64,000 bases of DNA, from positions 242,547 to 306,546 of the forward strand of contig NZ_JACCJZ010000010.1 of the NCBI RefSeq assembly GCF_013425765.1, written 5' to 3'. This document shows positions 10,005 to 20,603 of this stretch, one piece after another; position 1 is the stretch's first letter, and every line of letters starts with the position of its first letter. Position numbers and translations under genes: made by a program. The notes beneath the pieces were generated by a model that was not told the DNA's origin, did no database searches, and saw only the letters and a program-made list of their open reading frames with translations. The stretch is from Luteimonas deserti (GTDB lineage Bacteria > Pseudomonadota > Gammaproteobacteria > Xanthomonadales > Xanthomonadaceae).

Positions 10005-12362
10005 TCAGCGCCCGCGGGCGCGGGCGAAGGCGTCTGCCAGGGCGTTGTTCGCAGGCGGCGCGCCGGTAGCGGGTCTGTTGCCGGAGGGCGACCGCGGACG
10101 ACCGTCGTGTGGGCGCGTGGACGGTCGGCCCGCATCGCGCGCGGGCGGACGCGTATCGCGCCCCGGCGCATCGCCGGGGACATCGTCGAGCCTGCAGGTG
10201 AGCGCGATGCGCTTGCGCGGCACGTCCACCTCCAGGACCTTCACCTTGACGATGTCGCCGGCCTTCACCACGTCGCGCGGATCCTTGACGAAGCGATCGG
10301 AGAGCGCGGAGATGTGCACCAGGCCGTCCTGATGCACGCCGATGTCGACGAATGCGCCGAAGGCGGCCACATTGCTGACCACCCCTTCCAGGACCATGCC
10401 GGGCTCGAGGTCCTTGATCTCCTCGACCCCGTCGGCGAAGCGCGCCGCCTTGAATTCCGGACGCGGGTCGCGGCCCGGCTTTTCCAGTTCCCTGAGGATG
10501 TCGCGCACGGTGGGCAAGCCGAAGCGCTCGTCGGTGAACTGGTCCGCCTTCAGCGCCCGCACGAAGGCGCCATCGCCGATCACCTGGCGCACGTCGCGGC
10601 CACTGGCGCGGGCGATGCGCTCCACCACCGGATAGGCCTCGGGATGCACCGAGGAGGCATCGAGCGGTTCGTCGCCGTCGGCGATGCGCAGGAAGCCCGC
10701 ACACTGCTCGAACGTCTTCTCGCCCAGGCGCGGCACCTTGAGCAGGTCACGGCGGCGCCGGAACGGGCCGTTCGCGTCGCGGTGGAGGACGATGTTCTCG
10801 GCCACGCTCGGCGACAGGCCCGCCACCCGCGACAGCAGCGCGCCGGACGCGGTGTTGACGTGCACGCCGACCGCGTTGACGCAATCCTCCACCCGGGCAT
10901 CGAGCGCGCGCGCGAGCCGGTACTGGTCCACGTCGTGCTGGTACTGGCCCACACCGATCGCCTTGGGCTCGATCTTGACGAGTTCGGCCAGTGGATCCTG
11001 CAGGCGCCGGGCGATCGACACCGCGCCGCGCAGCGAGACATCCAGGCCGGGAAACTCCCGCGCCGCGGTTTCGGACGCGGAGTACACCGACGCCCCCGCC
11101 TCGCTGACCACGATCTTCTGGATCGCCTGCTGCGGCAGCAGCTTCAGCAGATCGCCGGCCAGGCGGTCGGTCTCGCGCGACGCGGTGCCGTTGCCGATCG
11201 CGATCAGCTGCACCCCGTGCGCGATGCACAGCATGCGCAGGGTCTGCAGCGACTGGTCCCACTGCCGGCGCGGCTCGTGCGGATAGATGGTCTCGGTCGC
11301 CACCAGCTTGCCGGTCGCGTCGACCACGGCCACCTTGCAGCCGGTGCGGATGCCCGGGTCGAGGCCGAGCACGACCTTCGGGCCGGCCGGTGCCGCCAGC
11401 AGCAGGTCCTCGAGATTGTCGCCGAACACCGCGATCGCCTCGCCCTCGGCCTTCTCGCGCGCCTTGCCGAACAGGTCGATCATCAGGTGCAGATGGATCT
11501 TGGCGCGCCATGCCAGGCGGCAGGCGTTGAGCAGCCAGGCGTCGGCCGGGCGCGATTGCGCCGCGATGCCCGCATGCCGGGCGATGCGGGCCTCGGCATA
11601 GGCGTTGCCCTGTTCGGGATCGCTGCCGGGCTCCAGGTCCAGCGTGAGGAACTCCTCGCGGCGCCCACGCATCAGGGCCAGCAGACGGTGTGAGGGAATC
11701 CGCGCCAGCGGCTCGGCGTGATCGAAGTAATCGCGGAACTTCTCGCCGGCCGCCTCCTTGCCTTCGACCACGCGTGCGCGGATCACGCCGGTGGCCTCCA
11801 GCCAATCGCGCAGTTCGCCCAGCAGGGCCGCGTCCTCGCCCCAGCGCTCCATCAGGATCGCGCGCGCGCCTTCCAGCGCGGCCTTTACGTCGGCGACGCC
11901 CTTGTCGGCATCGACGAACCCTGCGGCGAAGGTCTCGGGCACGTGCGCGGGATCGGCCAGCAGGCCGTCGGCCAGCGGTTCCAGCCCGGCTTCGCGCGCG
12001 ATCTGCGCCCGCGTGCGCCGCTTCTGCTTGTACGGCAGGTACAGGTCCTCGAGTCGCGCCTTGCTGTCGGCCGCGCCGATGTCGGCGCGCAGCGCGTCGC
12101 TCAGCTTGCCCTGCTCCTCGATGCTCGACAGGATCGCCGCGCGCCGGTCCTCGAGCTCGCGCAGATAGACCAGTCGCGTCTCCAGCGTCCGCAGCTGCGT
12201 GTCGTCGAGACCGCCGGTCACTTCCTTGCGATAGCGCGCGATGAACGGCACGGTCGCGCCCTCGTCGAGCAGGGCGATCGCGGCCACCGCCTGCGCGGGC
12301 TGCGCGCCGATCTCCTCCGCGATGGTGGCGGCGATCCGGCGGGCGAGCGGGGTCTCGGTCAT
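10005..12362 (-). CDS. tex: Tex family S1 RNA-binding transcription accessory protein
   Basis: Tex is a conserved cytoplasmic nucleic-acid-binding protein linked to transcription and ribosome-associated processes. The 785-residue protein has the expected order: N-terminal helical Tex region with [15 protein letters not shown], YqgF/RNase-H-like domain starting [19 protein letters not shown], HhH repeats ([35 protein letters not shown]), and a C-terminal S1 domain ([20 protein letters not shown]). The last 60 residues are a Pro/Arg/Gly-rich tail typical of high-GC relatives. The ATG at 12362 (MTETPLAR) matches the family N-terminus. Confidence 0.96.
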   Translation of the reverse strand: MTETPLARRIAATIAEEIGAQPAQAVAAIALLDEGATVPFIARYRKEVTGGLDDTQLRTLETRLVYLRELEDRRAAILSSIEEQGKLSDALRADIGAADSKARLEDLYLPYKQKRRTRAQIAREAGLEPLADGLLADPAHVPETFAAGFVDADKGVADVKAALEGARAILMERWGEDAALLGELRDWLEATGVIRARVVEGKEAAGEKFRDYFDHAEPLARIPSHRLLALMRGRREEFLTLDLEPGSDPEQGNAYAEARIARHAGIAAQSRPADAWLLNACRLAWRAKIHLHLMIDLFGKAREKAEGEAIAVFGDNLEDLLLAAPAGPKVVLGLDPGIRTGCKVAVVDATGKLVATETIYPHEPRRQWDQSLQTLRMLCIAHGVQLIAIGNGTASRETDRLAGDLLKLLPQQAIQKIVVSEAGASVYSASETAAREFPGLDVSLRGAVSIARRLQDPLAELVKIEPKAIGVGQYQHDVDQYRLARALDARVEDCVNAVGVHVNTASGALLSRVAGLSPSVAENIVLHRDANGPFRRRRDLLKVPRLGEKTFEQCAGFLRIADGDEPLDASSVHPEAYPVVERIARASGRDVRQVIGDGAFVRALKADQFTDERFGLPTVRDILRELEKPGRDPRPEFKAARFADGVEEIKDLEPGMVLEGVVSNVAAFGAFVDIGVHQDGLVHISALSDRFVKDPRDVVKAGDIVKVKVLEVDVPRKRIALTCRLDDVPGDAPGRDTRPPARDAGRPSTRPHDGRPRSPSGNRPATGAPPANNALADAFARARGR

Positions 12363-12540
12363 GCGGGGGCACTTCGTGGCGACGGGCCGGCGATTGTGGC
12401 CAGCGCAGCGGTGCCTGGGAACCCGTTGACATCCGCCGTGCGGTGCGGCGCACAGCGGACGGCCCGACGTCGCCGGAAGGCCGGCACCCGGGAAGATGAC
12501 GGCGTGCACGGATCGGAACGCGCGCAGCCCGGCGCAGATC

Positions 12541-12915
12541 TCAGGTGGACGTGTCGCCCGTGCCGCTGCGCCGTCGTCGCCACGGCACGGGCAGCGACAG
12601 CACCACCAGCGCGATCCACGCCAGCCTGCTGGACAGGCTCTCGCGGTCGACCGGCGTCGCGGAGACGGACGCCGCGTCGTCCTCGGACGGCAACGCGAAC
12701 TCGCCGGCGTCGAGGCGACGCAGGACATCGCGCGCACGTTCGGCCTGCGCGGCCGCCACATGAAGCTTCACCCCGCCGATGGCCAGCCGCCATTCCCAGT
12801 TCGCCAGTGCGGTGTGGGTATCGCCCACGTGCACCGCGATGCCCTCGGCCTGCAGCAGGCCGCCGGCGATCTGGGCCTCGAGCGGATCGGTGTAGCGGGC
12901 GACGATGACCTGCAT
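12541..12915 (-). CDS. DUF2007-type small protein with one C-terminal membrane segment
   Basis: The 124-residue protein begins [24 protein letters not shown], a betabetaalpha pattern seen in DUF2007 (GlnB-like, putative signal-transducing) proteins. A Gly-Val-Lys-Leu-His strand and an Ala/Arg-rich helix follow, then an acidic linker and a single hydrophobic segment ([15 protein letters not shown]) with a basic tail at the C-terminus. Start chosen at the ATG at 12915 (MQVIVARY), since the fold begins there; the frame remains open far upstream as an antisense shadow of the next gene. It may be co-transcribed with tex, 178 bp downstream. The biochemical role is unknown. Confidence 0.75.
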   Translation of the reverse strand: MQVIVARYTDPLEAQIAGGLLQAEGIAVHVGDTHTALANWEWRLAIGGVKLHVAAAQAERARDVLRRLDAGEFALPSEDDAASVSATPVDRESLSSRLAWIALVVLSLPVPWRRRRSGTGDTST

Positions 12916-12993
12916 GCGACGTTCGGACACACGGGACTGACCAGGCGACAGGGTACCCTTGCCGCCCGTCCGCAGGTCCTGCCCCGTGCCGCC

Positions 12994-14322
12994 ATGCCGA
13001 TCCGGTTTTCCGCTCCGAAACATCGACTGCCTGCCCTCGCAGCGCTCGCGCTGACCTTGGCCGCATGCGCAGGCGGCAACGATGCCGCGCCGGATGGCGC
13101 TGCCGGCACGTCCGGTCCACCGCCGGCGGTGGACGCACCGAGTGAACGCATCGAATGGGCCTTGCCCGAGACCGGCCCCGGTTCGTCCGCGCCCGATCTG
13201 GCCGCCTCCTCCGACGGGCACCTGGTGCTGAGCTGGACCAACTCGCGCGCGGGCCGGCGCCACGTGTTCCAGTTCTCGCGCTTCGATCCGGCCGCCCAGG
13301 CCTGGCGCACGGCGCCGACCACGATCGCGATCGGCAACCGCATGTTCGTCAACTGGGCCGACACGCCGCACGTGATGCCGACGGCCGACGGCGCGCTCTG
13401 GGCGCACTGGCTGCAGCGCAACGGCGAGGGCCGCTACGCCTACGACGTGGTCCTCGCCCGCTCGCGCGACGGCGGTGCCAACTGGGGCGCGCCGGTGGTG
13501 CCGCACGACGACGGCACGCAGACCGAACACGGATTCGTCTCGATGTGGCCCCAGGGCGACGGGATCGGGATCGCCTGGCTGGACGGGCGCAACACCACGG
13601 GTGCCAGCCACGAGGGGCACGAGGGCGTCGAGGGCCATGCGGGCAGCGGCCGGCCGATGACCCTGCGCGCGGCGCGTTTCGATGCCGCGATGCGCCGCAT
13701 CGACGAACATGAGATCGACGCCAGCGTCTGCGATTGCTGCCATACGGCTGCGGCCGTGACCACGCGTGGCCCGGTGGTCGTATACCGCGGCCGGACCGAC
13801 GGCGAAGTACGCGACATCCTCGTCACGCGCTTCGAGGGCAGCGCCTGGACACCCCCACGCGCGGTCCACGCCGACGCCTGGGTGATGCCGGCCTGTCCGG
13901 TCAACGGCCCCTCGGTCGCGGCGCGCGGCGACACGGTGCTGGTGGGCTGGTACACCGCGCCTGGGGACGAATCGCGGGTGCGCCTCGCCCGCAGCGACGA
14001 CGCCGGCGACAGCTTCTCGGCCCCCGTCGAACTCGACGCCGGCAGCGAGGTACAGGGTCGTATCGCCGTCGCACTCGACGACACCCAGGCCTGGGCCGTG
14101 TGGCTGCGCGAGGATGCCGACGGCGCGCAGGCGCTGTGGCTCTCGAGGCGCAGCGCCGACCTCGCCACCGAACACGAGCGCGTCGAGCTCGCCCGACTCC
14201 AGGGCCGCGGCCGCGCGACCGGCTTCCCGCAACTCCAGGTCGTCGGCCGCAACGCCTACGTGGTCTGGATCGATGTCGTCGATGGCGCGCCGCAGCTGCG
14301 GGGGATGCGGCTGCAGCGTTGA
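12994..14322 (+). CDS. BNR/sialidase-repeat lipoprotein of unknown substrate
   Basis: The 442-residue protein starts with a lipoprotein signal (ALALTLAACAGG), so it is probably anchored in an envelope membrane facing the periplasm. The rest reads as a beta-propeller with Asp-box repeats: VVLARSRDGGANWG near residue 160 and VRLARSDDAGDSFS near 335. Two oddities stand out. One is a His/Glu-rich loop (SHEGHEGVEGHAGSG, about residues 205-220). The other is a CDCCH cluster near 248 followed by another Cys at MPACPVNGP, which could bind a metal or form disulfides. No catalytic set for a true sialidase could be assigned. It is divergent from the DUF2007 gene. Confidence 0.82.
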   Translation: MPIRFSAPKHRLPALAALALTLAACAGGNDAAPDGAAGTSGPPPAVDAPSERIEWALPETGPGSSAPDLAASSDGHLVLSWTNSRAGRRHVFQFSRFDPAAQAWRTAPTTIAIGNRMFVNWADTPHVMPTADGALWAHWLQRNGEGRYAYDVVLARSRDGGANWGAPVVPHDDGTQTEHGFVSMWPQGDGIGIAWLDGRNTTGASHEGHEGVEGHAGSGRPMTLRAARFDAAMRRIDEHEIDASVCDCCHTAAAVTTRGPVVVYRGRTDGEVRDILVTRFEGSAWTPPRAVHADAWVMPACPVNGPSVAARGDTVLVGWYTAPGDESRVRLARSDDAGDSFSAPVELDAGSEVQGRIAVALDDTQAWAVWLREDADGAQALWLSRRSADLATEHERVELARLQGRGRATGFPQLQVVGRNAYVVWIDVVDGAPQLRGMRLQR

Positions 14323-14786
14323 TCGAACGCATCGCGATCGCCGTGGGTCGCCATGGCCGCTGTATCCAAGCCTGTTGTTCAGAGCGCCGCTGACGGCTAG
14401 GACCAGAGGCGGGTTTGGTCGGTGCCAGGCTCATCGTGTGCGTGTGCTGTTCGGAGAAGGCCCGATCGACGGGCGAGCGCGCGAGTTCCAGCAGTGCGGT
14501 ACGCATCGCATTCGGATCTGCATTGCGTGCGGCATCGAGCGGTGCGGGTACACAGCCGAGGTGCGGTCGTGATGCTGCATTCGACGTCTACGGGCAGGCG
14601 CTACCCACCGCAGCCTCCCGGCTCGTGCTGGGATGGCCACACCAGGCGTCACGCATACTCGTTCGCGACGATTCCCTTCGTGCGACAGCGTGTCCGGTGA
14701 TGCACGCTGCCGAGGCGGTGGGCACCGTGAATCTCGCGACATCGCATCGCGATGCGACTCACGCCGCAGAAGCGACGCCCATCGAC
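14323..14786. other. 464-bp gap between convergent genes, no gene seen
   Basis: Short reading frames occur on both strands, but none has family signatures or a credible ribosome-binding site. The only clear structure is a 16-bp perfect palindrome, TCGCATCGCGATGCGA, at 14742-14757, just downstream of tamB. It has no loop or T-run, so I do not call it a terminator. Confidence 0.5.
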
Positions 14787-17700
14787 CTAGCGCTCGTGCC
14801 GCCAGTTCAACGAGCCGCGGTTCTCGATCGTGCTCGACTCGATCTCCAGGTCGAAGCCCGCGCGCAGCAGGTACTTGAGCGTCAGCACCTGACCGGTGCC
14901 GAGCAGCGAGACGCCGAAGCCCACGTACAGGCGCGGCGAGAGTTGCTTGCCGAAGCCAAGCACGCTGCCGCCGAGCGCGCGCGAGTCGTTGATGCCGGCA
15001 TCGTCGAGACCGATGCGGCTGCCGAGCTGCGAGGCGACGAGGTTGCCGCCGGCGTTGAGCGCGGCCGCGGCGGCGTCGATCTGCTGGCCTTCGGTGCTCG
15101 ACAGGCTCGACGCCGAACGGCCCAGCACCAGGTAGGACAGGGCCTGGGAATCGTCGCCGGCAGGATTGCTCCATACGTTCACCTGGGGCGCCGACGCGCG
15201 CCCGGTGACATCGATGCCCGCGGTCACGTCCTCGGCATCGATGCGCCGCTCGGCGCGCACGTCGAGCAGGGGATCCGATACCGGGCCGTTGGAAAACACC
15301 AGGTTGCCGCGGGTGATGCGCAGATCCTGCCCGTAGGCGCGATAGCGGCCGGCGACTTCGAGCCGGCCGTAGCCGGTCATCTCGCGGCCGGGAATCGCGC
15401 GCACACGCAGCGTGCCGCCGAGACTGCCGTCGAAGCCGAAGCCGCGCAGCACGACGTCGTCGCCCATGGTCAGCGCGAGATCGAGTTCGAGCGGCGACGC
15501 GGCGGTGGTGTCCGGATCCACCGGATCGAGGACCACGACATCGGGCGACGTCGACACGCCCTCGCTGAGCCGCTCCAGGTCCATCAGCGCGCTGGGCACC
15601 ACGACGGTGCCGCTCACGTTCAGGGGCTGGCGCGCCGCGTAGCGCACGGTGATGTCGGGGCTCGCGACCACACGCAGGTCGCTTGTGTCGGACACCAGCA
15701 CGTTCTCGCCACGCACGTTGAGCACGAGCGGTGTCGCATCTCCGCTCCAGCCGAGGGTGCCGGCGATTCCGAGACGGCCGCCGCCGGAGCGCACGCTGCC
15801 GTCGATCCGCGCGGTGCCGTCGGGCAGCGCATCGAGTGCGATCGTGCCGTCCTCGAGCGCGATCGCGAGCGCCGGGAGTTCCGTGGAGAAGTCCGCCAGG
15901 CGGGCCTGGCCGCCGATCGTCGGCTGTGCACGGGTGCCGCCCAGGGTGATGTCGGCGGTGAGGCGGCCGGTGGGCTCGACGATATCCGGCGAGAACAGTT
16001 CGACGAAGGTCAGGTCCTCGATCCGCGCCACCAGCGAGCCGGACAACGGCGAGTAGGCGTCCCATCCCGTTCCGAGCTGAGCGTTGATCCGGCCGGCGTC
16101 GTCGAGCGTCGTGGCCAGCGTGACGTCGATGCGGTTGCCGTCGAATTCGGCGTCGAGGCGCAGGTCCTCGTAACTCACCACCTCGTTGCGCGCGCGCTCC
16201 GACGTCCGCACGCCGCCGCTGGCCGAACGCACGCTGGCGCTGCCGGCGAACCCGTTGCCCACCGGACGTACATCGGCGTCGATCGCGATCTCGCCGCGCA
16301 TCACGAACGGGCGGCCGCCGTCCTGTTCCGGCAGGAAAGGCGTCACCAGGGCCAGGGGCAGGCCGGTGCCGGTCACGACCGCGCCCTGCCGGGGCCAGTC
16401 CGCCCGCGCGCACAGCGCCCCACCGCCGCTCGACGCGAAGCAGCTTTCCTCGAGGGTGTAGCGCGCATCGGCCACGCTGAACCGCGCCGGCGCCTGTAGC
16501 GCCCAGCTTGCGCCGGTGGCGGGTGCCACGCGCAGGCTCGCCAGCGCACCCTGCCAAGTGGCGTTGCGCCGCTCGGCCGTGCCGGCCAGCGCGATGCTGC
16601 CGATCGCACCTCGCGCATCCGCGTCCAGCTCCAGCGATTCGACGGCGCCGCGCGCGGCCACGCGCAGCGAGTCGAGCGCGACCCCGGCCTGCACACCGCT
16701 GGCGGTGACATCGAGCGCGCCGCTGCCCTGGCGCCAGGGCAGGCGACCGCTGATACGCGCGCTGTCGGCGGCGTAATCCCCGAACCGCAGCGCGCTCGCG
16801 GTCAGATCGGCGGCGATGTCCGGCGCATCGCGGGGGCCCGTCATGCGCAGCGTGCCGCGCAGGCTGCCGCCACCCTGCGGCAGGAAATCGGCCAGCTGCA
16901 ACGGCGCCAGCCGCGCGTCGACATCGAGCGCTGCGCTGATCGAGGCCCGTGCATCGATCCGGCTGTCGCCCAGCGACAACGCCGCCTCGGCCTCGTAATC
17001 GGTGCGGCCTGTCTCGCCGGCATCGGCCGCAGGTCCGTGCATGGCGAAGCTGGCGCGACCGTCCACACGGCGCCCGCGCAGCGTGCCGCCGAGGTCGGTC
17101 GCGGTGACCGCGATCTCCAGGCCGCCGTCGTCGCGGGTGGCACCCGTGCTGGCCAGCGTGCCACGCACCGCACCGCGCCAGTCACGGGCGAAGTAGCCGG
17201 GATCGAAACCCGCGAGCGTGGCGTCGAGATTCCATTCGAGCGCCGGTGCCCAGGCGATTTCTCCCGTCGCATCCAGCGTGCCGGTGGGCATGGTCACGCG
17301 CGCTGTCTGCAGGCGCAGGCGCTCGCCGGTGCCGCGGCCATCGAGTTCCAGCGTCGCGCGCAGTGCATCGCGGGTCACGGCGCCGGTGCCGACGACCGCC
17401 CACGCGGCGGTGCTGCCGGCGATGCCGAGGTCGGCGTCGGCGCTGATCGGCGCTGCAGGCTCGGCGGCATCGGGGTTCGCGCCCAGCTGCAGGCCGCGCG
17501 CATTGGCCGCCACGCGAAAACGCACGTCGCCGGGTTCGGCGACATCGACGTGGCCGCGCGCGGTGATCCGCCCGTCCAGGACGTCCACCACCATGGGGCG
17601 CAAGTCGAGGCGCTGGTTCTCGAGCGAGACCTGCGACGGCTGCAGCACGATGCGCATCGGATCGGCATCCGGCTCGCCCAGGCGTACCTCGCCCTGCAGC

Positions 17701-18731
17701 GATGCCGTGCCGCCGGTGCCGTCCGCGCGCAACTCGAACGCGAGCGGCGTGCCCGGCTCGCCGCTGCCGGCCAGCAGCGCGGGGTCGAGCCGCGTGGTCG
17801 ACGCGCGCAGCGCCCAGTCGGGTTGCTCGCGCCCGCGCAGGGTCAGCACGGCGCGCAGCGGCGCCGGCGCATGCCCCACGACCGCGAGGTCGAGCCGTGC
17901 CAGATCGCCGCGGGCGACCAGCCCGATGCGCGGGCGCGTGCGCCCCGCCGGCGCAGGCATCAGCGCGCTCGCGGTCAGGTCCATGCGGTAGTCGTCGTCG
18001 GGTGCGTACACGCCGTGGGCGGTGAAGACACCGCGGTCGCTGTCGACGGTGACGTTCGCCAGATGCAACTCGCCCTGCTGCGCATCCAGTCCACCGCGCA
18101 GGCTGCGGATGTCGATGACGGGCGTACCCTCGCGCTCCACCCGGAAACCGTCGACGCGGATGGTGTCGGCCTGCAGCGACAGCGGCAGGTCGATCCGCGG
18201 CAGCGAGTCGGGCCAGCGCGGCAGTTCGAACGGGGTCTCCACCGGCGGCGGCAGGGCCAGGACCGCGTTGTCGACGTCCAGCACGTCCAGGCGCAGGCGG
18301 CGTCCGACCAGGGGCATCAGCGCCGGGTCGATGGTGACCCGGGCGGCGGTGAACACCAGCACCCGCGGCGCGTCGCAGTTGCCGTAGGCGACGGGTTGCT
18401 CGTTGACGTCCGGGCAGCTGCGCTGCACGTAGCGGACGTCGTGCATCGTCAGCGGCCCGGAGGCGGGCCCCTCGGCCGACCGCCAGGTCAGCTCGGTGCC
18501 GGCCGGCAGCCGGCCGGCAATCTGCCCGAGCAGGAAATCGCGGCCACCGAACGTGGTCAGGAGCCACCACGCGACCACGACGACCAGCAGCATCAGTGCC
18601 GCGATGCCGATCGCGCTGCGCAGCGCGAGCTTGCGCGCGCGGGCGCGGCGGCGGGCACGCAGTTCGGCGATCCTCGCTTCGCGCTCTTCGGGCGTCAGGT
18701 CGCTGGGGAGGCGATGGCGGTGGAAGGCCAT
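14787..18731 (-). CDS. tamB: translocation and assembly module protein TamB (AsmA-like/DUF490)
   Basis: TamB is an inner-membrane-anchored periplasmic bridge that works with TamA in outer-membrane protein assembly and lipid homeostasis. The 1314-residue protein starts with a basic cytosolic tail and one membrane segment (IGIAALMLLVVVVAWWLL, residues ~37-55). A very long run of amphipathic beta strands follows, then the conserved C-terminal DUF490 region (NGPVSDPLLDVRAERRI, SYLVLGRS, LSPRLYVGFGVSLLG, ending NRGSLNWRHER). The ATG at 18731 follows the tamA stop by one base, so the two are one operon. Length is typical. Confidence 0.93.
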   Translation of the reverse strand: MAFHRHRLPSDLTPEEREARIAELRARRRARARKLALRSAIGIAALMLLVVVVAWWLLTTFGGRDFLLGQIAGRLPAGTELTWRSAEGPASGPLTMHDVRYVQRSCPDVNEQPVAYGNCDAPRVLVFTAARVTIDPALMPLVGRRLRLDVLDVDNAVLALPPPVETPFELPRWPDSLPRIDLPLSLQADTIRVDGFRVEREGTPVIDIRSLRGGLDAQQGELHLANVTVDSDRGVFTAHGVYAPDDDYRMDLTASALMPAPAGRTRPRIGLVARGDLARLDLAVVGHAPAPLRAVLTLRGREQPDWALRASTTRLDPALLAGSGEPGTPLAFELRADGTGGTASLQGEVRLGEPDADPMRIVLQPSQVSLENQRLDLRPMVVDVLDGRITARGHVDVAEPGDVRFRVAANARGLQLGANPDAAEPAAPISADADLGIAGSTAAWAVVGTGAVTRDALRATLELDGRGTGERLRLQTARVTMPTGTLDATGEIAWAPALEWNLDATLAGFDPGYFARDWRGAVRGTLASTGATRDDGGLEIAVTATDLGGTLRGRRVDGRASFAMHGPAADAGETGRTDYEAEAALSLGDSRIDARASISAALDVDARLAPLQLADFLPQGGGSLRGTLRMTGPRDAPDIAADLTASALRFGDYAADSARISGRLPWRQGSGALDVTASGVQAGVALDSLRVAARGAVESLELDADARGAIGSIALAGTAERRNATWQGALASLRVAPATGASWALQAPARFSVADARYTLEESCFASSGGGALCARADWPRQGAVVTGTGLPLALVTPFLPEQDGGRPFVMRGEIAIDADVRPVGNGFAGSASVRSASGGVRTSERARNEVVSYEDLRLDAEFDGNRIDVTLATTLDDAGRINAQLGTGWDAYSPLSGSLVARIEDLTFVELFSPDIVEPTGRLTADITLGGTRAQPTIGGQARLADFSTELPALAIALEDGTIALDALPDGTARIDGSVRSGGGRLGIAGTLGWSGDATPLVLNVRGENVLVSDTSDLRVVASPDITVRYAARQPLNVSGTVVVPSALMDLERLSEGVSTSPDVVVLDPVDPDTTAASPLELDLALTMGDDVVLRGFGFDGSLGGTLRVRAIPGREMTGYGRLEVAGRYRAYGQDLRITRGNLVFSNGPVSDPLLDVRAERRIDAEDVTAGIDVTGRASAPQVNVWSNPAGDDSQALSYLVLGRSASSLSSTEGQQIDAAAAALNAGGNLVASQLGSRIGLDDAGINDSRALGGSVLGFGKQLSPRLYVGFGVSLLGTGQVLTLKYLLRAGFDLEIESSTIENRGSLNWRHER

Positions 18732-18732
18732 C

Positions 18733-20535
18733 TCAGAACTCCGCGCCGATCGACAGGCCGATCGTGAACGAGGAGTCGGGGTTGTCCAGGCCGCGCGCGA
18801 TATCGAGCCGCAACGGGCCGACGGGCGAGCGGTAACGCGCGCCGATGCCGACGCCGGTGCGCCAGTTCGGCGAGGAACCGTCGAAGGCGTCACCGCTGTC
18901 GACGAACACCGCGGCGCCGATGGTCGGAGTGAAGTAGCGCTCGAACTCCACGCTGGCGGTCACCAGGTTTTGCGCACCCACCGAATAGCGCCCGGCCTCG
19001 GTGTCGATGCGCGGGCTGACCTCGCGGAACTGGTAGCCGCGGATGCTGCGGTCGCCGCCGGCGTAGAAACGCAGGCTCGGCGGCATGTCCACCAGCGCCT
19101 CGGTGAACGTATGGCCGATTTCGCCCCGCACGATCAGGCGGTTGGCTTCACCGATACCGCGGAACCAGCTGGCGCGCGCGTGCAACTGGGCGAACGAGGC
19201 CTCCGAGCCGACGCCTTCCACGCCCCCGCGCAGCATCAGCGAGCCGCCGATGCCGGCACGCGGAAACAGCCGGTCGTCGACGTCGACGTATTCCGCGCGC
19301 AGCGAGGGATACGCGAAGGTCGCGAAGCGGTAGCGCTGCAGGACCGGCGCGGTGTCCGGATCGCTGTCGCCATTGGCGATCTCCCGGAACAGCCAGCGCT
19401 CGCGCAGCACGTGCACCGAAGCCACCAGGTTGAGGAACTCGTTGTACTGTCCGTTGCGGCTGCCGACCAGCTCGGCGCGGCGGCTGTCGACGTAGTCGGT
19501 CTGCTCGTCGGCGAACTGCAGGCTGGCGGTGTACCAGCCGTCGCGCCAGGCGAAGGCCGGCACCCGGTATTGCAACGTGGCCGTCTTGCGCCGCTGGGCG
19601 TAGTCCACCTGGGCCAGGGCCTTGTGCCCGCGCATGTTCACGTAGCGCCGCTCCACCCCAAGCCGGATACCGGCGCCGCTGTCGGTGCCGTAACTCACGC
19701 CCGAGGTGTAGATGCTGCGCTTGGCCGGGGTCAAGGTGACCTGCACCGGCACCTCGCGCTCGGCATTGGCCTGGTCGACCTGCGGCTGGATGTCGATGTT
19801 GGCGAAGTAGTCCAGACGCGCGAGCGAGGTGCGCAACCGGTCCAGGCGTCCCTGGTGGTAGTAGCTGCCTTCCTGCCAGTACACCATGCGTTCGAGCAGA
19901 CTGTCGTTGACCACCGGTTCGGGCGTCTGCTCGAAGGTGGTGGGGCCCATGTTGTAGCGCTCGCCGCTGGTCCAGACCAGGTCGATGTCGGCGGCGTAGT
20001 CGGCGCGCGTGACCTCGACCCGGCGCGAGGCGAATTCGGCGTCGAAATACCCGCGCTCGGCCAGGCGCCGGCTCAGGCCGTTGCGGCTCGCGTCGTAGTC
20101 GGCGTGACTGAACACGGCGCCCTCGCCGGGGACGAAGTTGGCCACGTCGCGGGCCAGATAGCGGTCCTGCGCCCCGGCGCCGATGATCGCGATGTCCCGG
20201 TTGCGGACGCGTACCGGCTGGCCCGGGTCCACCACAACGCGCACCGCCACCGCCGTCGACTCGCCGTTGCGTTCGATGTCGATGGTCGGCGAGTAGTAGC
20301 CGAACGGCTCCAGTGCCTCGCGCGTCTGCCGCTCGGCTTCGCGCAGCAGATAGGCCAGCCGGCGCCCCGACACCTCGTTTCCGATCGCATCGTAGAGCGC
20401 CAGCGAGACCCGCACGTTCTCGGTCATCTCCTCGTCGAGACCGATGATCTCGACACGCTCCACCCGCGCCGCCTGCACCGCGGCCGACGTGAACAGGAGC
20501 GCGGCGGCAGCGAACAACACGGGAAGACGAGGCAT
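18733..20535 (-). CDS. tamA: outer-membrane Omp85-family protein TamA
   Basis: TamA is the outer-membrane barrel partner of TamB. The 600-residue reading begins with a cleavable signal peptide (LPVLFAAAALLFTSAAVQA) and is followed by POTRA-like domains (VERVEIIGLDEEMTENV; GYYSPTIDI; GYFDAEFASRRVEVTRADY). The C-terminal half is a barrel with the Omp85 loop motif GGDRSIRGYQFRE near residue 475, ending SIGAEF with terminal Phe. I chose the ATG at 20535, which starts the signal peptide; an in-frame ATG at 20586 would add 17 residues in front of it. Confidence 0.94.
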   Translation of the reverse strand: MPRLPVLFAAAALLFTSAAVQAARVERVEIIGLDEEMTENVRVSLALYDAIGNEVSGRRLAYLLREAERQTREALEPFGYYSPTIDIERNGESTAVAVRVVVDPGQPVRVRNRDIAIIGAGAQDRYLARDVANFVPGEGAVFSHADYDASRNGLSRRLAERGYFDAEFASRRVEVTRADYAADIDLVWTSGERYNMGPTTFEQTPEPVVNDSLLERMVYWQEGSYYHQGRLDRLRTSLARLDYFANIDIQPQVDQANAEREVPVQVTLTPAKRSIYTSGVSYGTDSGAGIRLGVERRYVNMRGHKALAQVDYAQRRKTATLQYRVPAFAWRDGWYTASLQFADEQTDYVDSRRAELVGSRNGQYNEFLNLVASVHVLRERWLFREIANGDSDPDTAPVLQRYRFATFAYPSLRAEYVDVDDRLFPRAGIGGSLMLRGGVEGVGSEASFAQLHARASWFRGIGEANRLIVRGEIGHTFTEALVDMPPSLRFYAGGDRSIRGYQFREVSPRIDTEAGRYSVGAQNLVTASVEFERYFTPTIGAAVFVDSGDAFDGSSPNWRTGVGIGARYRSPVGPLRLDIARGLDNPDSSFTIGLSIGAEF

Positions 20536-20603
20536 CGCGGGAGGATACCCAAGTCGCGTCAAGACTCGATTAACGGCATCGCGCACACGCGCGATGTGGG
20601 GTG

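Noticed and set aside
14742..14757. Palindrome after tamB as a terminator
   Set aside because: No loop and no T-run; a 16-bp perfect palindrome alone is not enough.
14415..18767. Very long plus-strand frames opposite tamB
   Set aside because: They are antisense shadows; tamB has the conserved C-terminal domain and correct operon context.
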